A DNA stretch of 64,000 nt. It comes from Liminaster sp017519885 (lineage in GTDB: Bacteria; Bacteroidota; Bacteroidia; Bacteroidales; UBA3663). Every line of letters begins with the position of its first letter. Positions within the stretch are counted from its first letter, which is position 1. The stretch spans positions 78,150-142,149 of the forward strand of contig JAFWRO010000036.1 in assembly GCA_017519885.1 (NCBI GenBank). Reading direction: 5' to 3'. Under the pieces are notes generated by a model, which searched no databases, had not been told where the DNA came from, and was given only the letters and a program-made list of their open reading frames with translations. Made by a program: the position numbers and the translations under genes. Shown here piece by piece: positions 9,165 to 16,254 of this stretch.

Positions 9165-10388
9165 ATGAACACTATTGACACACTCAAACTTCTAAGCGAG
9201 AACTGGTTCCTTCAAGAACCAGCATTCTTCTCGCTCCTTTGCCAACAGCAATTGGAGGAGAATGCACGAATGGAGTGTGCAATACGTTGCGGACAAGGAA
9301 GGATAGAATATAATCCGCTCCTGCTTTCGAAAAAGAACTATGCCGAAGTGGAGCAACTGATGCGAGTCGAGATGATACGTCTATTTCTGAAACATCCCTA
9401 CGAACGTCAGCCCGAAGGATGCAGCAAGGAAGCCATTTCAATAGGCTCGGACATTACCATCGGTGATGGATACTGCATGCTTCACAAGGACAAGCTTCCT
9501 GTTCACGATCCTGCCTTCTACCACCTGCCTCTCGGCCAATATTTCGAATGGTACGTCAAGCAAATCCAGCAACAGAAGCAGGATGAGGAGCGGAAGGATC
9601 AGAATGATCGGAATGATCGGAGTACTCCGAGATCTCAGAGTACTCCGAATAATCCGAATACTCCGACTCTTCCAAGAACCTCCCTCTTCGACCACCCGGA
9701 AGACAGGGATAAATCTCAACTTTGGCGAGAGGACGAACTTCAACGTCAGCGCATTAACGACCTGATAAACCGAACGACAGATTGGGGCAGCCTGCCAGGA
9801 GAAATTGTAGAAATCATCAAGGCTAGCACCAAAGCAAGAATCAACAACCGATATATCTGGGAAGGTTTCCATAGCACTATCGTGAGAAGCCGCAGGCATC
9901 TGACGAGAATGCGTCCCAATCGCAGAACAGAATTTCTGCAACTTGGTAGTACACATCAATTTGACAAACATCTTCTTGTTGCCATAGATACAAGCGGCAG
10001 CATTACTGAAGCGATGCTCGAAGATTTTTATAGTTCGATCAATCGCATATTCCGATATGGTGTCATACAAATCGACGTTTGTCAGTTTGATGCTGAATTA
10101 GGGCCCATTGAACCGATGCAGCGTGCCAACAAGACGGTGCAAGTGAAGGGTCGTGGTGGTACCAGTTATCAGCCATTGTTCGACTTCATTATGGAGAAAC
10201 CTCATGAATACGATGGATTAATTATCCTCACTGACGGACAGGCACCACCACCAATGAACGGCAACAACGTCCTGAAGAAAGGTGACAAGAAACTGCATAC
10301 TCCAATCCTTTGGGTATGTGCTGACAAGGCATCGTACGACGCATCTTGCGAATGGATGCGGAAGACGGGAAGGTGTTGTCACCTATAA
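9165..10388 (+). CDS. VWA-like metallopeptidase-type protein (MoxR partner)
   Basis: The 407-residue protein ends in a von Willebrand factor A-like domain (about residues 265-400). Its MIDAS motif is AIDTSGSI, and it also has GRGGTSYQPLFDF and a LIILTDGQ strand. The N-terminal half resembles the putative metallopeptidase part of the DUF2201/VWA-like family. Its partner is the MoxR ATPase just upstream. Residues about 140-175 are a low-complexity linker rich in D, N, R, S, T and P, encoded by repeated ATCGGA and TACTCCGA units (see repeat at 9590). This looks like a DNA-repeat-driven expansion. The substrate of the pair is unknown. Confidence 0.75.
   Translation: MNTIDTLKLLSENWFLQEPAFFSLLCQQQLEENARMECAIRCGQGRIEYNPLLLSKKNYAEVEQLMRVEMIRLFLKHPYERQPEGCSKEAISIGSDITIGDGYCMLHKDKLPVHDPAFYHLPLGQYFEWYVKQIQQQKQDEERKDQNDRNDRSTPRSQSTPNNPNTPTLPRTSLFDHPEDRDKSQLWREDELQRQRINDLINRTTDWGSLPGEIVEIIKASTKARINNRYIWEGFHSTIVRSRRHLTRMRPNRRTEFLQLGSTHQFDKHLLVAIDTSGSITEAMLEDFYSSINRIFRYGVIQIDVCQFDAELGPIEPMQRANKTVQVKGRGGTSYQPLFDFIMEKPHEYDGLIILTDGQAPPPMNGNNVLKKGDKKLHTPILWVCADKASYDASCEWMRKTGRCCHL
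9590..9680. repeat. in-frame short repeat within the VWA gene
   Basis: Units of GATCGGAATGATCGGAG and AGTACTCCGA / ATAATCCGAAT alternate in both orientations. They encode a D/N/R then S/T/P/N-rich linker without breaking the frame. Confidence 0.75.
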
Positions 10389-10441
10389 GAAAGGTTCGAA
10401 AGGTTTGAGGGGTTCGAGAGGTTAAGAAAGGTTCAAAGATT
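10386..10441. repeat. short tandem AAGGTTCGAAAGG-type repeat
   Basis: The whole gap between the VWA gene and the next gene consists of AGGTTCGAAAGG, GGTTTGAGGGG and GGTTAAGAAAGG units. It begins at the VWA stop codon. Confidence 0.8.
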
Positions 10442-11068
10442 ATGAATAAAGAGCAAGCGAAACAGAGCAACCTAATGAAACTGGAAGCCATGGCGCTCTT
10501 TGCTGGAGTGAAAGCCCACGCATCGACCGAACGATGGTGGTACTTCAGCGAAATGCGTCGTGTAGGACGTCCTGTGCGCTTGGATCAAAGCATCTCGGCA
10601 TATCGAGCCTCGCTTTCCTGGAACTACCTTTTCCTGGGTATTGATTGTCAAGTATTTCTCGAACGAGAAGCACTAATGGGCCGTCTGGGAGAAGACCTTT
10701 GGACGTTGTCGTTCAGCAGCATCGAAGGAAAAGACCATGCCGCAACTTTGCACGATCATCTGAAACCACTACAAGAAAAGGGATTTTATATTCCAAACGG
10801 GAACGAGAACCTCGAAAGGCAAATGAATTTCAGTCTGGGCCTTTACGGTGCTTGCCTGATGCATGTGGATGTTAGGTTCCCAACCAATCGTCCACCCCTC
10901 CCCTGTTTCATCGAAATCATGGACATCATCGAAGAGGATAATCGACAAGAATCCAAGCCGTTGGAAGAGATTCTCCACGAACTTGACGAAAAGAAGAGTA
11001 AAAGCCTCGCTGCTGATGAGGACGACAACCCAGATATCATTATGGGCGACTGGCAGACCTGGAAATAA
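10442..11068 (+). CDS. uncharacterised protein in the MoxR/VWA operon
   Basis: I do not recognise this 208-residue protein. It has no signal peptide or membrane segment. The N-terminal half is mixed (WYFSEMRRVGRPVRL; RASLSWNYLFLGIDCQVFL), and the C-terminal 50 residues are charged (EDNRQESKPLEEILHELDEK) with an acidic stretch before a final DWQTWK. It follows the VWA gene on the same strand with only a repeat-filled 53-base gap, and no terminator was seen. It is therefore probably the third member of that operon and may be an adaptor or client of the MoxR-VWA pair; that is inference from position alone. Confidence 0.7.
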   Translation: MNKEQAKQSNLMKLEAMALFAGVKAHASTERWWYFSEMRRVGRPVRLDQSISAYRASLSWNYLFLGIDCQVFLEREALMGRLGEDLWTLSFSSIEGKDHAATLHDHLKPLQEKGFYIPNGNENLERQMNFSLGLYGACLMHVDVRFPTNRPPLPCFIEIMDIIEEDNRQESKPLEEILHELDEKKSKSLAADEDDNPDIIMGDWQTWK

Positions 11069-11071
11069 ACG

Positions 11072-11887
11072 TTAGTCCTCGGCCGTCCAATAGTTGTACG
11101 AAGCAATAGCCTGGCCTTCGAGCATGGCGCCTCCATTCATTGTGAAGGCGCCTTTTTCTTTTGCCTTTGCCATAAATAAAGTCACCTCGGGATTATAAAC
11201 CAAATCGTAACAGACGTGCTTAGAAGTAAGATATTCGCAAGGTATAGCAGGACAGGCATCTACATTCGGATAGGTACCAACTGGGGAACAGTTGATGATG
11301 ACCTTATGAGCAGACATCACCTCAGGAGTCAGTTGTTCATAGGAAAGACGATCGGAAGAAGGGGTACGTGACACAAATGTGTAAGCGATTCCCATATCTT
11401 CCAAAGCAACCCGAATGGCTCTGGATGCACCTCCAGTACCAAGAATCAACGCAGCAGAACTTGGAGCGGCATTTCCCTCGATATCCAATATACCAGCCTG
11501 TAATAACAAGGGGCGTATGCTGTCGCGAAAACCGATAATGTCCGTATTGTAACCCTTGAGCCAAAGTCCTGGCAATTTGCTGCCTTTTATACCAACCTCA
11601 TCCGAAGAAAAACGCTTGATACAAATGGTATTCACCGCTCCGATTCGTGCAGCGACAGGATCGAGTTCATCAAGGAACTGCATCACCTGCTGCTTGTAGG
11701 GGATGGTCACATTGAGGCCACAGAGCAGAGGTTCGTTGGCAAGAACTGTGGGGAATAGCGAGATGTTTTCCAAATCGAAGTTCACATATTCTGCATCAAT
11801 GCCTAAACGCAAGAAGCGTTCATTATGGAATTTCCTTGAAAAAGAATGTCCCAAAGGATGCCCTAACAGGCCATATTTTTTGTACAT
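11072..11887 (-). CDS. aroE: shikimate dehydrogenase
   Basis: The 271-residue enzyme reduces 3-dehydroshikimate with NADPH. The start MYKKYGLLGHPLGHSFSRKF holds the shikimate-binding SxS-type residues. NVTIPYKQQV carries the catalytic lysine, and LILGTGGASRAIR is the dinucleotide-binding loop. NCSPVGTYPNVDACP and the C-terminal NGGAMLEGQA complete the family pattern. It converges on the gene ending at 11068 with a 3-base gap and is read from a divergent promoter at 11947-11978. Confidence 0.93.
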   Translation of the reverse strand: MYKKYGLLGHPLGHSFSRKFHNERFLRLGIDAEYVNFDLENISLFPTVLANEPLLCGLNVTIPYKQQVMQFLDELDPVAARIGAVNTICIKRFSSDEVGIKGSKLPGLWLKGYNTDIIGFRDSIRPLLLQAGILDIEGNAAPSSAALILGTGGASRAIRVALEDMGIAYTFVSRTPSSDRLSYEQLTPEVMSAHKVIINCSPVGTYPNVDACPAIPCEYLTSKHVCYDLVYNPEVTLFMAKAKEKGAFTMNGGAMLEGQAIASYNYWTAED

Positions 11888-11946
11888 ATTTTCTAGTTAT
11901 TTGCTTAAATATTGGCTATAATTGTCAAAAAATCGAAAACTTGGCG

Positions 11947-11978
11947 CAAAAATAGTATATTTTTGTTGAACTTACAAA
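11947..11978 (-). promoter_or_regulatory. Bacteroidetes-type promoter for aroE
   Basis: On the minus strand TTTG (11975-11978), a 20-base spacer, then TATTTTTG (11947-11954), matching TTTG-N20-TAnnTTTG. The -7 element lies 60 bases before the aroE start. Confidence 0.7.
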
Positions 11979-11995
11979 TTTTTTTCGTAAATTTG
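11966..11995 (+). promoter_or_regulatory. Bacteroidetes-type promoter for the amidase operon
   Basis: TTG (11966-11968), a 19-base spacer, then TAAATTTG (11988-11995), 25 bases before the amidase start. It interleaves with the aroE promoter on the other strand, so the two may compete. Confidence 0.7.
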
Positions 11996-12020
11996 CACCC
12001 AAATTATGTAATTTTAAATT

Positions 12021-13184
12021 ATGCTACGTTTTTTTCGCATATTGACAATTCTAACAATATTTGCTCTTGCCCTTCCTTTGCAACTCATCGCCAAGGAACA
12101 ATTCACAATTATCATTGATCCTGGACATGGCGGTGGCGACTATGGCACTCCTCATCGCAAATGCAAACAAGACGAAAAAACCATTGCGCTGAATGTCGCA
12201 CTCAAACTCGGGAAACTCATCGAGAAAAATTACAGCGACGTCAAGGTTGTCTATACCCGTAAAACCGACAAATATCCTTCACTGCCTGAGCGTACGCAGA
12301 TTGCCAAAAAGAACAAGGGCGACCTCTTCATTTCGATTCACGTCAATGCATGTCCTACCCCTTCCGTACGTGGATTCGAGACCTATATCTTTGGCACAGA
12401 AGGTTCGGACAGCGGAAAACGTCGTGTCGAGGAACGTCTGGTAGAGGAACGCGAGAACCTTGACATCAGCGGTAAGCGCGTTAATTTCGACACCGACATA
12501 GACATCGAGACCAAGATTCTGTGCCAGGCTCAGCGCGAGAAGCATAACAAGCAGAGTCAAGAAATTGCACAAGCTGTTCACAAGAATCTCATCGCAAGCC
12601 TCAAGAAAACAAGTTATGCCAAAAATGTAGTGAGTCGCGGAGTGAAGGCCAAGAATCTCTTTGTGCTTTGCTACTCGCCAATGCCTGCCATCCTCGTAGA
12701 ACTTGGTTACATGAGCAATGTCGCCGAGGAACGGTTCATCAACACCGACGAAGCACAGAGCACTTTTGCCAACGCCCTGTATCAAGGCTTCAAGGAATAC
12801 AAGCGCAAATGGGACAAACGTCAACTTTCCAACCAGGACAATGCGAAGCCAGACCAGCAGAAAGATAATGCCAAGCCTGCCGAACAAGACAAACCGAAGC
12901 CGAGCGATCAATCGACCAACGATACTCCCAAGCAGCAAGCCACAGGTAACGTCGTCTGGAAGATTCAGTTCCTTACCTCTTCCAAACTTTTGAATGAAGG
13001 ATCTCCCGAATTCAAGGGTCTGAATCCCGTGTCGTATTACAAGGAAGGTGATCTCTACAAATATACCTATGGCAGCGCACCCACATCGAGAGGATTGAAT
13101 GCGGAATTGAAGAAGGTTACCGCCTTGTTCCCTGGTGCTTTCCCCGTGAAATTTGATGCCAATGGTAACCGTATAAAGAATTAG
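12021..13184 (+). CDS. N-acetylmuramoyl-L-alanine amidase with SPOR-like C-terminus
   Basis: The 387-residue protein has a signal peptide (first ~24 residues). A zinc amidase_3 domain follows (about 28-265): IIIDPGHGGGDYGTPH holds the first zinc His, FISIHVNACP the later His, and ILVELGYMSN the catalytic Glu. A K/P/D/Q-rich linker (about 270-315; repeated NAKPDQQKD-like units) leads to a final ~75-residue SPOR-like domain (VVWKIQFLTSS). It cuts the peptide from the glycan in periplasmic peptidoglycan, and SPOR domains target denuded septal glycan, so a cell-division role is likely. It is followed after 15 bases by the MlaD-like gene. Confidence 0.9.
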   Translation: MLRFFRILTILTIFALALPLQLIAKEQFTIIIDPGHGGGDYGTPHRKCKQDEKTIALNVALKLGKLIEKNYSDVKVVYTRKTDKYPSLPERTQIAKKNKGDLFISIHVNACPTPSVRGFETYIFGTEGSDSGKRRVEERLVEERENLDISGKRVNFDTDIDIETKILCQAQREKHNKQSQEIAQAVHKNLIASLKKTSYAKNVVSRGVKAKNLFVLCYSPMPAILVELGYMSNVAEERFINTDEAQSTFANALYQGFKEYKRKWDKRQLSNQDNAKPDQQKDNAKPAEQDKPKPSDQSTNDTPKQQATGNVVWKIQFLTSSKLLNEGSPEFKGLNPVSYYKEGDLYKYTYGSAPTSRGLNAELKKVTALFPGAFPVKFDANGNRIKN

Positions 13185-13199
13185 TAAAAAACCGAAATA

Positions 13200-14075
13200 A
13201 TGAAAATCAGCAACGAATTAAAGATTGGATTCTGGGCAATCGTTACGTGTGTCGTTCTCTTTTTGGGCGTCAATTACCTGAAAGGTGTCCACACCCTGCG
13301 ACAGGGCGATTTCTATTACCTTTTGAGTGAAAAGGTCGAAGGACTGGCTATTTCAAGTCACGTCAAACTCCATGGTCTGAAAGTGGGAATAGTTCGCGAA
13401 ATGCAATATGACAAAAAGAGCGATAAGGTTCTGGTTACACTCAACATCTACAACGATGAAATCCAGATTCCTGTTGATAGTCGAGTTACCGTAACCACCG
13501 ACCTCCTCGGCACTTCAAGCATCAACCTCGAACTTGGCGGAAGTGATCAGTATTTCAACCCATGGGATACTATTAAAGCGCCTGCCACCAATGCAAGCCT
13601 ACTCGATAAGGCCGATCCCATCATCGCAAAAGTGGATGCTTTGCTGCCTAAACTCGACACCTTGGTAAGTGGTATCACCGTTCTTGTGAACGAAAGCAAG
13701 GTGCAGGAAAGTCTGCTTGAACTGAACAAGATGACCGTAAGACTCAATCAGACAGTCAATTCGCTCAATGGGTTGCTCAAGAACGACGTGCCAACCATCA
13801 TGAACAATGTTGAGAGCGCCACTGCGAACCTTGACACCATATCCAGCCAGTTGAAGGAAGCCGAGGTTGAAAAGATTCTTGCCAACGCCAACAGGACACT
13901 CAACGAGATGAACCAACTGATGAAGCGAGTTCAGGCCAATGACAACACCGTCGGAAAACTGCTCAACACGACCGAACTGCACGAACATCTGAACAACACG
14001 CTTTCCGACGTTGATTCGCTGGTCAATGCCATCAAGGAGAATCCAAAGAAGTATATCCGGGTAAAAGTATTCTAA
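13200..14075 (+). CDS. MlaD/MCE family lipid-transport protein
   Basis: The 291-residue protein has one N-terminal membrane anchor (KIGFWAIVTCVVLFLGVNYL) and an MCE domain (about residues 38-118; VEGLAISSHVKLHGLKVG, then VTTDLLGTSSINLELG). The long C-terminal part is a predicted coiled coil (LDTLVSGITVLVNESKVQ, LNQTVNSLNGLL). It probably forms a periplasmic hexameric ring that moves phospholipids with an ABC transporter encoded elsewhere. It lies in the same operon as the amidase, a pairing common in Bacteroidetes as far as I recall. Confidence 0.88.
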   Translation: MKISNELKIGFWAIVTCVVLFLGVNYLKGVHTLRQGDFYYLLSEKVEGLAISSHVKLHGLKVGIVREMQYDKKSDKVLVTLNIYNDEIQIPVDSRVTVTTDLLGTSSINLELGGSDQYFNPWDTIKAPATNASLLDKADPIIAKVDALLPKLDTLVSGITVLVNESKVQESLLELNKMTVRLNQTVNSLNGLLKNDVPTIMNNVESATANLDTISSQLKEAEVEKILANANRTLNEMNQLMKRVQANDNTVGKLLNTTELHEHLNNTLSDVDSLVNAIKENPKKYIRVKVF

Positions 14076-14079
14076 ACTT

Positions 14080-14871
14080 ATGAAAATTGCAATCCTTGGA
14101 GCAGGCAATATGGGTGGCGCCATAGCTCGTGGTCTCGCCACAGGTTCTATGGTCAAAGCCGAAAACATCACTGTGACCGCACGAACACAAGCCACACTCG
14201 ATCGTCTTTCAGCCGATGTGCCCGACATTCAAACCACACTTTCCAATCGTGAGGCATGCGAGGGAGCCGCTATTGTCATACTTTGCATCAAGCCATGGCT
14301 TGTGCAGCAGGTACTCGAAGATATTTATCCTGCCATCAATGCCAGCAATCCGCTCATCATCAGCGTCGCTGCCGGTATCACTTTCGCTCAACTCAGCGAA
14401 TTCATGGCTGGCGATCAGCGTCCTATGGCTCGTGTCATCCCCAATACCGCCATCAGCATCAAGCAGAGTCCGACACTTGTCTGCTTCAACGACCAGATGG
14501 AAGAAGCGCAGAAGGCTTTTGTCAAGGCTATCTTCGACGAACTCGGTTCGGCCATCGTCATCGACGAAGCCCACATGGCAGCTGGTACTGCCATCACTTC
14601 CTGCGGTATTGCCTACGCATTTGAATACATCAAGGCCGCCATACAGGGGGCTATCGAACTTGGATTCTATCCCCATGTTGCCAAACAGATGATCGACCAG
14701 ACAGTACTCGGCGCCGTGAATCTGCTCGAACACAATGGCACAATGCCCGACACCGAGATCTACAAGGTCTGCACACCTGGTGGCATCACCATTAAGGGTC
14801 TCAACGAGATGACCAAGGAAGGTTTCGACAATGCCGTTATCCAAGGCTTGAAGAAAGCTGCAGGCAAATGA
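14080..14871 (+). CDS. proC: pyrroline-5-carboxylate reductase
   Basis: The 263-residue enzyme makes proline from pyrroline-5-carboxylate with NAD(P)H. It begins with the Rossmann motif ILGAGNMGGAIARGL, has ILCIKPWLVQQVL, VIPNTAISIKQSPT, and the C-terminal signature region VCTPGGITIKGLNEM. Length is normal for the family. It starts 4 bases after the MlaD-like stop, so it is translationally close to that operon although its function is unrelated. Confidence 0.92.
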   Translation: MKIAILGAGNMGGAIARGLATGSMVKAENITVTARTQATLDRLSADVPDIQTTLSNREACEGAAIVILCIKPWLVQQVLEDIYPAINASNPLIISVAAGITFAQLSEFMAGDQRPMARVIPNTAISIKQSPTLVCFNDQMEEAQKAFVKAIFDELGSAIVIDEAHMAAGTAITSCGIAYAFEYIKAAIQGAIELGFYPHVAKQMIDQTVLGAVNLLEHNGTMPDTEIYKVCTPGGITIKGLNEMTKEGFDNAVIQGLKKAAGK

Positions 14872-14877
14872 TTTTCT

Positions 14878-14897
14878 TAATTAACAATTAACAATTT
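14878..14897. repeat. AT-rich dispersed repeat, short copy
   Basis: TTAATTAACAATTAACAATT follows the proC stop by a few bases. It is a short copy of the family at 3.35 and 25.17 kb. Confidence 0.7.
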
Positions 14898-14965
14898 TTG
14901 TTGGGTACTGCTATTTAAGCGAAGGTTTCGCCCACTTTTTCCCATTTCATCCCCGCTAAACTCCT

Positions 14966-16195
14966 ATGCTAAATTATATCTGGTTCGGTTTCTTCGCCAT
15001 CGCATTCATCATGGCTGTGGTCCAGTCCATATTCCTCGGAGATCCCGAGATATGGTCCCGCTTGATGACTGTGACCTTTACCTCTTCGGCCAAGGCATTT
15101 GAGATATGCCTGGGTCTGACTGGTGTGCTAACCTTTTGGCTCGGCTTGATGAAAGTGGGCGAACGCGGTGGCGTGATTTCCGCTTTTTCGCGTCTTATCA
15201 ATCCATTGTTCAGTCGTATCTTCCCAGGCATTCCTGCCGGCCATCCTGCACAAGGCAGTATCCTGATGAATGTATCGGCCAACATGCTTGGACTTGACAA
15301 TGCAGCCACGCCAATGGGACTCAAGGCGATGAAGGAACTGCAGGAGCTCAATAAGGAAAAAGACACTGCCACCGATGCCATGATCATGTTCCTCGTGCTG
15401 AACACTTCGGGCATCACCATCATTCCGATTTCGATTATGATGTATCGTGCGCAGTTTGGTGCAGCCAATCCTTCCGACATCTTTCTTCCTCTACTGCTGG
15501 CCACAGCCTGCTCTACTTTCGGCGGACTGTTGCTGTGCTGCATCAAGCAACGCATCAAATTGCTCGATCCCGTTATCCTAGGCACATTCATAGGTGCTGC
15601 CTGCTTCATTGGTGGTATCGGATGGTTCTTCTCCACACTCAGCAAGGAACAACTGACACTTTATAGTGGAGTCTTCTCCAACGTCCTGCTGTTCTCTGCC
15701 ATTCTACTTTTCCTTTTAGTAGGCATCAAGAAGAAGGTTCCGATTTTCGAAGCATTCATCGATGGCGCTAAAGACGGATTCCACACCGTCGTGACCATCA
15801 TTCCTTACCAAGTGGCCCTTTTCGTGGGCATCAGCCTCTTCCGCGAATGTGGAGCCTTGCTCTACATCACCGATGGTCTTAGTTGGTGTTTCAGCCACGT
15901 AGGCATTGATACCGATTTCTGCGCAGCGCTGCCTTGTGCCTTGCTCAAACCATTCAATGGTGCGGGAGCACGTGCCATGATGCTCGATGTCTTCCAGACC
16001 TACGGAGTTGACTCCTTCGTCGGACACGTGGCTTCCACCATCCAGGGCTCTACCGACACCACAATGTATATCCTTGCCGTCTATTTCGGCTCTGTAGGTA
16101 TCAAGCGTTTCCGTTATGCTACCAGCTACGGATTGATGGCCGACTTCATTGGCGTTACGGCTGCCATCATCATCAATTACATTTTCTACCATTGA
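14966..16195 (+). CDS. SpmA-SpmB fusion, nucleoside-recognition (gate) domain membrane protein
   Basis: The 409-residue integral membrane protein holds two Gate/nucleoside-recognition domains. The SpmA-like half is about residues 1-200 (NMLGLDNAATPMGLKAMKEL; NTSGITIIPISI). The SpmB-like half is about 225-409 (FIDGAKDGFHTVVTIIPYQV; STDTTMYILAVYFG). In spore-formers spmA and spmB are separate genes linked to spore core dehydration; Bacteroidetes do not sporulate and carry the fused form, with transport of an unknown small solute as the likely role. It precedes the polysaccharide export genes by 59 bases, but a link with them is not shown. Confidence 0.85.
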   Translation: MLNYIWFGFFAIAFIMAVVQSIFLGDPEIWSRLMTVTFTSSAKAFEICLGLTGVLTFWLGLMKVGERGGVISAFSRLINPLFSRIFPGIPAGHPAQGSILMNVSANMLGLDNAATPMGLKAMKELQELNKEKDTATDAMIMFLVLNTSGITIIPISIMMYRAQFGAANPSDIFLPLLLATACSTFGGLLLCCIKQRIKLLDPVILGTFIGAACFIGGIGWFFSTLSKEQLTLYSGVFSNVLLFSAILLFLLVGIKKKVPIFEAFIDGAKDGFHTVVTIIPYQVALFVGISLFRECGALLYITDGLSWCFSHVGIDTDFCAALPCALLKPFNGAGARAMMLDVFQTYGVDSFVGHVASTIQGSTDTTMYILAVYFGSVGIKRFRYATSYGLMADFIGVTAAIIINYIFYH

Positions 16196-16254
16196 TGCCC
16201 AACCGGCACCGACCATTCTTCAATCTTCCCGATAATCAATTATTCAACTATAGG

